Shown here piece after piece: positions 18,275 to 27,361 of a DNA stretch of 64,000 nucleotides (positions are counted from its first letter, which is position 1; each line of letters opens with the position of its first letter). The stretch covers positions 62,001 through 126,000 of the forward strand of contig NZ_BKBA01000003.1 of assembly GCF_007992835.1 (NCBI RefSeq), read 5' to 3'. Source of the DNA: Knoellia locipacati (GTDB lineage Bacteria > Actinomycetota > Actinomycetes > Actinomycetales > Dermatophilaceae). The notes beneath the pieces are model-generated. The model saw only the letters and a list, made by a program, of their open reading frames with translations. It was not told the origin of the DNA and made no database searches. Both the position numbers and the translations under genes were made by a program.

Positions 18275-19342
18275 TCACGCGTGGTGCTCCCAGGGACGCG
18301 CGCGCCGCGCCCCGGTGGAGCGGGCCAGCTCGAAGGGCGTGACGGCGCCGATGCCCCTGAGGTGGCGGGACCGCTGCTCGGTCATGGAGAAGCCGGAGAG
18401 GGCTCCGAGGGCCCGCGCCACCTCGTCGTCGACGAAGACGCGCCCGGGCGGGGTGACGGCGGTGAGCCGGCTGGCGCGGTTGACGGTGGTGCCGAAGACG
18501 TCTCCGAGTCGGCTGATGACCTTGCCCGAGGCCATCCCGACCCGGACGTCGGGCAGCAGCGGGTCCTCGGCCATGGAGTCGACGAGGTCGAGCCCGATGG
18601 CGGCCGCCGCGTCGGCGTCGACGTGGACGAAGAGCACCTCGTCGCCCACGGTCTTGATGATCCGCCCGCCATGGGTCGTCACGACGTCGCTGGCGAGCTC
18701 CTCGAACCTCTGGACGAGGGTTCCGAGCTGCCGCTCGGTCATCCGGCGCACGAGCGAGGTGAACGAGACGAGGTCGGCGAACCCGACGACCCGCAGCGGC
18801 GCGCTGGGGTCGTGGTCGGTGTCACGGGCGTCCTCGAGCATGCGGGTGATCGCGGAGGTGAGGTGGCGGCGCCAGACATAGACCATGAGCGGCTCGAGCT
18901 GGTCGACGAGGTCGGCGAGCTGGGTCGCGGCGGCCTCGGCGACGGAGCGGTCTGGGACGGCGCGGGCGTCCTTCTCGCCGATCTCGGCCTCCTGGTCGGC
19001 CGGCGTGAGGTACTCCGCGACGAGCTGGGTCTGCCACACGGCGAGCCGGTCGGAGGTGCGTGCGAAGGCCCGGGCCATCGACAGCGCGAGGTCCTCGTCG
19101 AGGTCGTTGTCGCGCACGAGGTCGGAGACGCGGATGAGCGCCCCGAGGTCGGCCTCGGTGAACATCACCTCCTCGTCGTCGACGATCTGGAAGCCGAGCG
19201 CGTGCCAGAGCTTGCGGGCCGACTGCACCGACACCGAGGCCTCGCGGCTGATCTCGCGCCGGCCCATGGTGGCCCGGCGGCCGAGCAGGCGCTCCTCGAT
19301 CTCGGCCTCGAGGTCGCCGGACTGCCCGAAGTGCTCAGGCAC
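18275..19342 (-). CDS. Class III adenylate/guanylate cyclase with N-terminal regulatory domain
   Basis: Cytosolic cyclase of 355 residues. The N-terminal half (1-170) is helical with [22 protein letters not shown] and resembles the autoinhibitory domain of mycobacterial Rv1264-type cyclases. The C-terminal half is the cyclase homology domain: [12 protein letters not shown] and [13 protein letters not shown] supply the two metal Asp and the purine-binding Lys, and [16 protein letters not shown] supplies the Asp, Asn and Arg of the active site. All key residues are present, so it should be active, probably making cAMP. Start GTG 19342 has AGGAGG 6 bases upstream. It lies 27 bases after birA. 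Confidence 0.92.
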   Translation of the reverse strand: MPEHFGQSGDLEAEIEERLLGRRATMGRREISREASVSVQSARKLWHALGFQIVDDEEVMFTEADLGALIRVSDLVRDNDLDEDLALSMARAFARTSDRLAVWQTQLVAEYLTPADQEAEIGEKDARAVPDRSVAEAAATQLADLVDQLEPLMVYVWRRHLTSAITRMLEDARDTDHDPSAPLRVVGFADLVSFTSLVRRMTERQLGTLVQRFEELASDVVTTHGGRIIKTVGDEVLFVHVDADAAAAIGLDLVDSMAEDPLLPDVRVGMASGKVISRLGDVFGTTVNRASRLTAVTPPGRVFVDDEVARALGALSGFSMTEQRSRHLRGIGAVTPFELARSTGARRARPWEHHA

Positions 19343-19369
19343 CTGCAGCCTCCTGGAGGATCGCGGGAC

Positions 19370-20131
19370 TCACCGGACGTGGACGACGTCGCCGGCGGCC
19401 ACCGCGTGGGTGCCGGACTCCGTCGTCAGGGACAGTCTGCCGTCTGCGTCGACGCCGGTGGCCAACCCGGTCAGGTCCGAGCCCGGCAGGTGCACCCGCA
19501 CCCGGCGCCCCACGGTCGCGCACGCGGCCACGTAGGCCGAGCGGACGGCATACGGGTCCGCATCGAGGTTGCCCAGCAGCGTTGCGAGAGAACGCAGGTA
19601 TGCCGTGAGCACGGCTTCGCGGCTCACTCCCGGCGCGCCGGCGAGACGGAGCGACGTGGCCGTGTCGACCGGCAGGTCGGAGCGCTCCTGGTCGATGTTG
19701 ACGCCGGTCCCGACGACGACGCCGGCGGGGGTCAGCTCGGCGAGGATGCCCGCGACCTTGCGGTCGCCGTCGGCCGGGACGAGCAGGTCGTTGGGCCACT
19801 TGAGGGCGATCTCGACCCCGCTCGTGGAGGTGAGGGCCTGGCGCAGCGCGAGCCCGACGACGAGGGGGACCCAGCCCAGCGGCGCCCGGGCCGGGCGGGG
19901 CACGAGGACGCTCGCCGCGATGCTCGTGCCCGGCGTCGTCGTCCACGCCCGGTCGAGCCGACCGCGGCCCTCGCGCTGCTCCTCGGCGGTGACGACGCGC
20001 CACGGGAGCGGGTCGCCCGCGAGCTCGGCGTTGGTCGATCCCACGCTGTCGCGCACGTCCGCAGGGAGCCATGGCGGGCCCGGTGTGATGAGGGACGCAT
20101 CCATCGGGAGTCGGGCAGCAGGAAGGGTCAT
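19370..20131 (-). CDS. birA: Biotin-[acetyl-CoA-carboxylase] ligase BirA (no repressor domain)
   Basis: Activates biotin to biotinyl-AMP and attaches it to the carrier Lys of carboxylases. The 253 residues show [10 protein letters not shown], the [12 protein letters not shown]-like adenylate loop (here [10 protein letters not shown]), WPNDLLV and KVAGILAE, plus a short C-terminal SH3-like domain. No N-terminal helix-turn-helix exists, so it is not a BirA-type repressor. ATG 20131 follows TAGCCT (20139-20144) by 7 bases, leaderless. It diverges from its client-complex gene accD with only 24 bases between start codons. Confidence 0.95.
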   Translation of the reverse strand: MTLPAARLPMDASLITPGPPWLPADVRDSVGSTNAELAGDPLPWRVVTAEEQREGRGRLDRAWTTTPGTSIAASVLVPRPARAPLGWVPLVVGLALRQALTSTSGVEIALKWPNDLLVPADGDRKVAGILAELTPAGVVVGTGVNIDQERSDLPVDTATSLRLAGAPGVSREAVLTAYLRSLATLLGNLDADPYAVRSAYVAACATVGRRVRVHLPGSDLTGLATGVDADGRLSLTTESGTHAVAAGDVVHVR

Positions 20132-20138
20132 GGGGTCA

Positions 20139-20148
20139 AGGCTAGAGT
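20139..20148. promoter_or_regulatory. Overlapping divergent -10 boxes of birA and accD
   Basis: Minus-strand TAGCCT (20139-20144) is 7 bases from the birA ATG, and plus-strand TAGAGT (20143-20148) is 7 bases from the accD ATG. They share two base pairs within CTAG, so RNA polymerase cannot occupy both at once. Neither gene has a Shine-Dalgarno. Confidence 0.55.
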
Positions 20149-20155
20149 CGCCTCC

Positions 20156-21792
<1,637 letters not shown>

Positions 21793-21796
<4 letters not shown>

Positions 21797-22098
21797 CCTC
21801 TTCGCAGGCTCAGAGCTCAGGGGGACCCGGCGCTGTGACGACGGGGTCGGCGCAGGAGCAGCAGGAGCAGCAGGAGCAGCAGGCGGGCTCGGTTGCGGCA
21901 CAGCGCATCGAGGTGATCGGCGACGCCACCCCCGAGCAGGTCGCGGCGCTCGTCGCCGTCCTGTCGGCAGCGTCAGGCGCGGCGGGCACGGAGGCGGCAC
22001 CACGGCATACGTCGGCGTGGTCGGCACCGGCCGCGAAGGTGCGCCGACCGCTCGCCCCAGGTGGCCCCGGCGCCTGGCAGCGCTCCCTCCGCCCCTGA
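21793..22098 (+). CDS. accE: Acyl-CoA carboxylase epsilon subunit
   Basis: Small accessory subunit (101 aa), particular to actinobacterial carboxylases, that stabilises the alpha-beta complex. The N-terminus is low complexity, with a run of QEQ units; the middle [20 protein letters not shown] is the expected helix/strand unit, and the C-terminus ends [16 protein letters not shown] then WQRSLRP, the diagnostic tail. ATG 21793 overlaps the accD stop by 4 bases, so the two are coupled. Confidence 0.9.
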
Positions 22099-22142
22099 CC
22101 CCGCAGCACCTGACCCCTCTGCGCAATGCGGTGAGGCGTGAA

Positions 22143-22258
22143 CAACTCACCAATTCCTCCCCTCCGCCACGGAAGGAGCGGTGACCAACTCACCAATTCC
22201 TCCCCTCCGCCACGGCGTAGGGGGTGACCAACTCACCAATTCCTCCCCTGTGCCACCG
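22143..22258. repeat. Three tandem 43-bp repeats with AACTCACCAATTCCTCCCC core
   Basis: Copies begin at 22143, 22186 and 22229, exactly 43 bases apart. The first 30 bases are identical in copies 1 and 2, and copy 3 differs at a few positions. The AT-containing core CAACTCACCAATTCC stands out from the surrounding DNA. They lie between the convergent accE and MOSC genes. The same core occurs in reverse orientation at 23941-24088. Confidence 0.85.
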
Positions 22259-22285
22259 GAGGAGCGGTCCGTCGACCCAGGTCGC

Positions 22286-22942
22286 CTAGTCCCTCCAGCG
22301 AGCCAGCCTGCCCGCAAGCTCGGCGTGCCCCGCGGGAGCAAGCGCCTGCTCGTCCAGGATCATCCGCGCGAGGTCGCGGTCGCCCATCCAGGCTCGGAAC
22401 GCCATCGGCACCGTGATGCCGTGCCCGGGACGCCATGCCACCTGCAGCTCGTCACCCGGCCGGATCGTGCCTGATTGGGTCACGGAGAGGTAGGCGCCCG
22501 TTCGCCCACGCGCCGTGAACGCCTTGACCCACCCGCGCTCGCCCATGTGAGCAGCGAACGTCGCGCAGGGCACGCGCGGGCCTGTCACCGTGAGGACGGT
22601 CGCCCCGCCGATCCGCCACTGCTCACCGATAACCGAGGCGTCGACGTCGAAGCCGGCGGTGGTGAGGTTCTCGCCGAACATCCCGTCCGAGATCTCCCGG
22701 CCGAGGTCGACGCTCCACCAGTCGAGCTCCTCGCGCGAGAACGCGTAGACCGCCTGCTCGGTCCCGCCGTGGTGCCGGCGGTTCATTACCGCATCACCGG
22801 CGACGCCGCTGCCGCCCTTCCCCTTGGGCCCGGGGTCGGCCACGTGCACCTCGTCCGTTGCACGCTTGTCGATCCCGGTCGGGCGCTTGATGATCCCGTC
22901 CTTCGCCTGACCGACGTTGACCGAGTGAACTCGCGCTCCCAT
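22286..22942 (-). CDS. MOSC-domain protein (YiiM-like)
   Basis: A 218-residue MOSC protein; the family binds sulfur or molybdenum cofactor and YiiM-type members take part in detoxifying N-hydroxylated compounds. It shows HGGTEQAVYAFSREELDWW, GMFGENLTTAGFDV, WRIGGATVLTVTGPRVPCATF (conserved Cys) and GAYLSVTQSGTIRPGDEL, then a short C-terminal helical tail. ATG 22942 is 7 bases after TAGGAT (22950-22955); an ATG at 22951 overlaps that box and is less likely. It lies inside the repeat-flanked segment. Confidence 0.88.
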   Translation of the reverse strand: MGARVHSVNVGQAKDGIIKRPTGIDKRATDEVHVADPGPKGKGGSGVAGDAVMNRRHHGGTEQAVYAFSREELDWWSVDLGREISDGMFGENLTTAGFDVDASVIGEQWRIGGATVLTVTGPRVPCATFAAHMGERGWVKAFTARGRTGAYLSVTQSGTIRPGDELQVAWRPGHGITVPMAFRAWMGDRDLARMILDEQALAPAGHAELAGRLARWRD

Positions 22943-23010
22943 GGCCTGCATCCTAGGCAGGCTGTGGAAAACGCAGATCCGGTATGCCGTGTGGTCGCCA
23001 AAGTGGGGGC

Positions 23011-23925
23011 ATGTCCGACTTCGATCCTCACCGGCCCTTCCTCACGGCCTGGGCGCGCACTGCGGGTGTGGGCTGGCGCGAGCTCGCTGGGCCGGCGTAC
23101 CGGCAGATCTTCCGCGGAGTCCACATCGCGGCCGACATCCCGGACTCTCTCGTCGTCCGTGCCCGCGCTGCCTTGCTGCGCGCTCCCGACCATGCCCTGG
23201 TGAGCCACGAGAGCGCGGCTCAGCTCTGGGTGCCCTCGTGGACGCGGAGCAGCGATGTGCACCTCTCGTTCAGCAAGGGCGTCAAGACCATCGGTGACGG
23301 AATCCGGACCCATCGATTCCGCTACCCCATGGAACGGTGGCACCGGCACGGGCTCCCGGTGACCGGCCCGGCGATGACGTTCATCCACCTCGCCGTACAC
23401 CTGGACCTCGTCGGACTCGTCTGCTTCGGGGACCGTCTGGTCGCGCGTGGAGCCATCTCACCGTCCGAGCTCATTGCCGCCACCGAGGCGTGGGAGGGGC
23501 ACGGACGCAGGGCCGCCATCGCAGCCGCGCGACTCGTGCGTGAGCGGTCCGAGTCGGTTCCCGAGACACAGTCACGGTTGCTCATGGTTCTGGCTGGACT
23601 GCCCGAGCCCGCGTGCAACCACTCCTACGTCGTCGATGGCATCGAGCGGTTCCGGCTCGACCTGGCGTGGGTGGAGCTCAAGGTAGCCCTCGAGTACGAC
23701 GGGCGATGGCACGACGAGCCGGAGCAGCGCGCCAAGGATGAGGCACGACGGGCAGAGATGCGGGCGAACGGCTGGATCATCATCGTGATCCGAGCCCCCG
23801 ACCTCTACGACCATCCCGACACCGTGGTGACCGAGGTCGCCGAGGCACTGCGGAGTCGCGGGGCTCAGGTCAAGCCGGCGATGACCTACCAACGCTGGTT
23901 CCAGCCGCGCGGGGATGTGGCCTGA
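23011..23925 (+). CDS. DUF559 / Vsr-like endonuclease-fold protein with AbiEi-like N-terminus
   Basis: A 304-residue protein of a family abundant in actinobacteria. Residues about 1-120 resemble the AbiEi-type antitoxin/regulator region (YRQIFRGVHIAADIP, ALVSHESAAQLWVP). Residues about 195-295 form a DUF559 domain with PD-(D/E)xK features: RFRLDLAWVELKVALEYDGRWH supplies the Asp and Glu, and later WIIIVIRAPDLYDHP. It could be a nuclease or an antitoxin-like regulator; no toxin partner is adjacent. Codon use is less strictly G/C-ending than in neighbours, suggesting acquisition. ATG 23011 is 6 bases from CAAAGT (22999-23004). Confidence 0.8.
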   Translation: MSDFDPHRPFLTAWARTAGVGWRELAGPAYRQIFRGVHIAADIPDSLVVRARAALLRAPDHALVSHESAAQLWVPSWTRSSDVHLSFSKGVKTIGDGIRTHRFRYPMERWHRHGLPVTGPAMTFIHLAVHLDLVGLVCFGDRLVARGAISPSELIAATEAWEGHGRRAAIAAARLVRERSESVPETQSRLLMVLAGLPEPACNHSYVVDGIERFRLDLAWVELKVALEYDGRWHDEPEQRAKDEARRAEMRANGWIIIVIRAPDLYDHPDTVVTEVAEALRSRGAQVKPAMTYQRWFQPRGDVA

Positions 23926-23940
23926 TCATGTGGTGGAGGG

Positions 23941-24088
23941 GAGGAATTGGTGAGTTGGCCACGGGAGGTGGGCGGACGGCATACGGGCTGGTCGGTGGTG
24001 GGGGGGAGGAATTGGTGAGTTGGCCACGGGAGGTGGGCGGACGGCATACGGGCTGGCCGTGTGGCGGAGGGGAGGAATTGGTGAGTTG
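23941..24088. repeat. Three tandem 65-66-bp repeats, inverted relative to the 22143 cluster
   Basis: The core GAGGAATTGGTGAGTTG occurs at 23941-23957, 24006-24022 and 24072-24088. The first two units also carry GGCCACGGGAGG and the 17 bases from GGGCGG through CGGCATACGGG, including the window-wide 8-mer. The core is the exact reverse complement of that in the left cluster. It lies between the DUF559 gene and the DUF885 gene. Confidence 0.85.
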
Positions 24089-24119
24089 AGCACGGGCCGA
24101 CGCGGGTAGCGTGCGGCGG

Positions 24120-25853
24120 GTGACCGACACCTCCTCCTCCGACCTCGCCACCGACCTCGCCACCGACGCGGCGCCGCACCGGACGCCCACCGCCGTCGAC
24201 GCCATCGCCGAGAGCCACTTCGACGCCGTCATGGAGAACAGCCCGATCGAGGCGACGTACCTCGGCGTGGACGTGCGCCAGGACGAGCTCGACGACTTCT
24301 CCCCCGCCGGCTACCGCGCCCGGGCCGACCTCGCCCGCGCGACCCTCGCCCGGCTCGAGACCGCCGAGCCGGTCGACGACATCGACCGCGTGACGATCGC
24401 CGCGATGCGCGAGCGGCTCCAGCTCGACGTCGACATCCACGAGGCGGGGCTCGACCAGTGCGACCTCAACGTCATCGCCTCCCCGATGCAGTCGGTGCGC
24501 GACGTCTTCGACCTCATGCCCACCGACACGCAGGAGCAGTGGGCGACGGTGACCCGCCGCCTCGACGCCCTCCCCCGCGCGCTCGAGCAGTGGCAGGGCT
24601 CGCTGCTCGCCTCCGTCGACGCCGACCCGGCGCACATCTCGGCCCGTCGCCAGGTCGAGGCGTGCATGGCCCAGTGCGGCGACCTCGTCGGGGACGACGG
24701 CTTCTTTGCGACGTTCACCGGCGGAGCCCGAACGCAGGACGGCCAGCCCCTGCCCGAGGCCCTCGCCGCCGACCTCGGTGCGGCCGGTCGCCGCGCTGCG
24801 GACTCCTACGCCGCCCTCAAAGTCTTCCTCGGCGAGCAGATCCTGCCCCGGGCCCGCGAGGAGGACGCCGTCGGTCGCGAGCACTACCAGCTCGCCAGCC
24901 GCCACTTCCTCGGCGCGACGGTCGACCTCGAGGAGACCTACGCGTGGGGCCAGGAGGAGACCGCGCGCCTCGACGCGGAGATGCGCCGCACCGCCGAGCG
25001 CATCCTGCCGGGGTCCACCGTCAAGGAGGCGATGGCACACCTCAACGAGGACCCGGCCTACCGGCTCCACGGCACCGACGAGCTCCAGGCCTGGATGCAG
25101 ACCAAGGCCGACGAGGTCATGGACTGGCTCGACGGCACGCACTTCGACATCCCGGGCCCGGTCCGCACCATCGAGTGCCGCATCGCGCCGACCCACACCG
25201 GCGGCATCTACTACACCGGCCCCAGCGAGGACTTCACCCGACCGGGCCGCATGTGGTGGTCGGTGCCCAAGGGCGTGGAGACGTTCGGGACGTGGGCCGA
25301 GCTGAGCACCGTCTACCACGAGGGCGTCCCCGGTCACCACCTCCAGGTCGCGCAGACGACCTACCGCGCCGAGCTGCTCAACCGCTGGCGCCGGATGCTC
25401 TGCTGGGTCAGCGGCCACGGCGAGGGCTGGGCGCTCTACGCCGAGCGGCTCATGACCGAGCTCGGCTTCATGGACGACCCGGGCAACTACCTCGGCTTCC
25501 TCGACGCCCAGTCGCTGCGCGCGGCCCGCGTCGTCCTCGACATCGGCATCCACTGCGGCTTCGAGGCCCCCGAGGAGGTCGGCGGCGGCGACTGGACCTA
25601 CGACAAGGCGTGGCAGTTCCTCAGCGCCCACGCCAACAACGACGAGGCCTCGCTGCGCTTCGAGCTCGACCGCTACCTCGGCTGGCCGGGGCAGGCACCG
25701 AGCTACAAGATCGGCGAGCGCATCTGGATGCAGCTGCGTGACGAGACCGCTGCGGCAGAGGGCGACTCGTTCGACTCCAAGGCGTTCCACCGGCGCGCCC
25801 TCGACGTCGGCTCGGTCGGGCTCGACGTGCTCGTCGAGGCCATGCGTCGCTGA
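24120..25853 (+). CDS. DUF885 family protein (putative zinc metallopeptidase)
   Basis: A 577-residue DUF885 protein. The hallmark is STVYHEGVPGHHLQVAQT (around residue 400), a gluzincin-like HE...HH motif, followed by GHGEGWALYAERLMTELG, which gives the downstream Glu. The long helical N-terminal part (AIAESHFDAVMENSPIEATYLG) is typical. No signal peptide is seen, so it is probably cytoplasmic. GTG 24120 follows TAGCGT (24107-24112) by 7 bases; an in-frame GTG at 24111 overlaps that box. The physiological substrate of this family is unclear. Confidence 0.88.
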   Translation: MTDTSSSDLATDLATDAAPHRTPTAVDAIAESHFDAVMENSPIEATYLGVDVRQDELDDFSPAGYRARADLARATLARLETAEPVDDIDRVTIAAMRERLQLDVDIHEAGLDQCDLNVIASPMQSVRDVFDLMPTDTQEQWATVTRRLDALPRALEQWQGSLLASVDADPAHISARRQVEACMAQCGDLVGDDGFFATFTGGARTQDGQPLPEALAADLGAAGRRAADSYAALKVFLGEQILPRAREEDAVGREHYQLASRHFLGATVDLEETYAWGQEETARLDAEMRRTAERILPGSTVKEAMAHLNEDPAYRLHGTDELQAWMQTKADEVMDWLDGTHFDIPGPVRTIECRIAPTHTGGIYYTGPSEDFTRPGRMWWSVPKGVETFGTWAELSTVYHEGVPGHHLQVAQTTYRAELLNRWRRMLCWVSGHGEGWALYAERLMTELGFMDDPGNYLGFLDAQSLRAARVVLDIGIHCGFEAPEEVGGGDWTYDKAWQFLSAHANNDEASLRFELDRYLGWPGQAPSYKIGERIWMQLRDETAAAEGDSFDSKAFHRRALDVGSVGLDVLVEAMRR

Positions 25854-25876
25854 GTCCCGTTTCTCGCGCAGCCGAA

Positions 25877-25925
25877 GACGAAGGTATGCCGTCCGCTCAC
25901 CTCGAGCGGACGGCATACCTTCGTC
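25877..25925. terminator. Perfect 21-bp stem terminator built from paired CGGCATAC motifs
   Basis: The arms 25877-25897 and 25905-25925 are exact reverse complements with a 7-base loop. Each arm contains GCGGACGGCATACC in opposite orientation. It lies between the convergent DUF885 and lipase genes and ends TTCGTCGTTC, a weak U-rich tail. Uptake sequences in Neisseria and Haemophilus are often arranged in this way. Confidence 0.8.
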
Positions 25926-25953
25926 GTTCAGAACCGTTGCGCGACAGGCGCGC

Positions 25954-27231
25954 TCACCAGATCGCCCAGCACCCGCTGACCTGGGGGATACCGGCGAAGC
26001 GGGCCTCGAAGAACGCATAGCTCTCGGCCGACGAGGGCGCCACGCCGCCGACGTGCAGGGGCACGACGTTGGTCGAGAGCCGGACGTTCGCGCCCTTCGC
26101 GCACCAGTCCTTCGCGAGCTGGCGCCCGACGGCATAGGGAATGACATCGTCGAGGCCCGAGTGCGAGATGAGCACCGGCACGGTCGGCTTGATCCGGCCG
26201 ATCCGGTTGTCGGCGACGATCGAGGCGAACGGCTCCTCGGCGAGGTGGGCCGTGAGCGGGCGGCCGTCCCGAGTCAGCGTGCTCGACCTCTGGAACGCCG
26301 ACGAGGCGAGGTCGAGGACGCAGTGGTTCTCGGTGGCCGCCGCGACCGCCCTGCCCTTGTCGTTGAGGTAGTCGCGGAGGTCGACGCCGTAGCCGGCCGA
26401 CAGCCCCAGCAGGGCGAAGTTGAGGAACTCGGCGTAGGCGCTGCCGTCGAGGTTGGCGGCGACAGGGGTGAGGTCCGCGGGCGGTGCGCCAGCGAGCGCA
26501 CCCTTGACCCGGAGCTCGGGGGCATAGGTCGGGGCGAGCTCGGCCGCGGCCGCGGTCGCTCCCCCACCCTGGGAGTAGCCGTACAGGCCGACCGGCGTCG
26601 AGGACGTCAGCGTGGTGCCCGGTCGACGGATCGCTGCCCGCGCGATGTCGAGCACCGCCCGGGCCTGGGCGACGCGGTTGACGTAGGTGTGGGTGCCGGG
26701 GGTGCCGAGCCCCTGGTAGTCGGTGAGCGCGACGGCATAGCCCCGCACGAGGTAGCCCTTGAGCAGGTAGTGCTCGTACTCGGTGAGCGTCTCGGACATC
26801 TAGCGCGACGGCGCGCACCGGTCACCCATGCCCTGCGTGCCGACGGCATAGCTGATGAGCGGGCGCGAGCCGACGCCGACCCACGGCGCCTTCGGCTCGA
26901 AGATGGTGCCGGTGACGGCAACGCTGCGGTCGAGACGGTCCTTGGACGCGTACATGACACGCGTCGCGGTGAGGCCGAGGCCGGACAGTCCGAGCGGGTC
27001 GAGGAAGAAGGTCGCGGGCTCGGTGCGGATGACCGCGCCGGGCGTGGCGGGGAGGACGGCCGGAGGTTCGTAGAACGCCGGGCGGGCGGGCTCGGGTGCG
27101 CCCGTGACGGTCGTGGCGCCGGCGGTGCCCGGGACCGAGTCGGGACCGGCGGAGGCCGGAGCGGCGACGGCGGCCACGAGGCCGAGCGCGGCGAGTGGGA
27201 CGAGGACCCGGCGGAGCATGCGTGACGTCAT
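25954..27231 (-). pseudogene. Secretory lipase interrupted by an in-frame TAG codon
   Basis: Read as one frame this is a 425-codon secreted alpha/beta-hydrolase of the actinobacterial secretory lipase family. The first part (27231-26800) has a signal peptide (RRVLVPLAALGLVAAVAAPASA) and runs to GTQGMGDRCAPSR, then TAG (26800-26802), then the same frame continues MSETLTEYEHYLLKGYLVRG without any gap. The second part holds the catalytic Ser (LYGYSQGGGA), Asp (SGLDDVIPY) and His (VPLHVGGV). Family members usually have Gln after CAPSR, so one C-to-T change (CAG to TAG) explains the break. The start ATG 27231 has GAAGG 6 bases upstream. It may be a recent pseudogene, a sequencing error or a polymorphism; the remainder looks intact. 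Confidence 0.8.
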
Positions 27232-27361
27232 TGTCAGCCTTCGTTCGAGGTGGAGGCGCGCGGGGCGCTGCCGCGAACCTACCGAGGAGTAACCGGGGTC
27301 GCAACAGATGCGGTTGTGGACGACGCTCGCCCTGGGGTCCCCCGGCGCGGACAATGTGGCG

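Noticed and set aside
22143-24088. CRISPR-like arrays
   Set aside because: Only three units per cluster, units differ in length between clusters, intervening sequence is repeated and not unique, and no cas genes are present.
23886-26147. 753-codon minus-strand frame across the DUF885 gene and repeats
   Set aside because: Shadow frame; the DUF885 gene on the plus strand has clear motifs and a promoter.
26797-26802. Programmed readthrough or pyrrolysine/selenocysteine at the lipase TAG
   Set aside because: TAG is not a selenocysteine codon, no structured element or pyrrolysine genes are seen, and a single C-to-T change is simpler.
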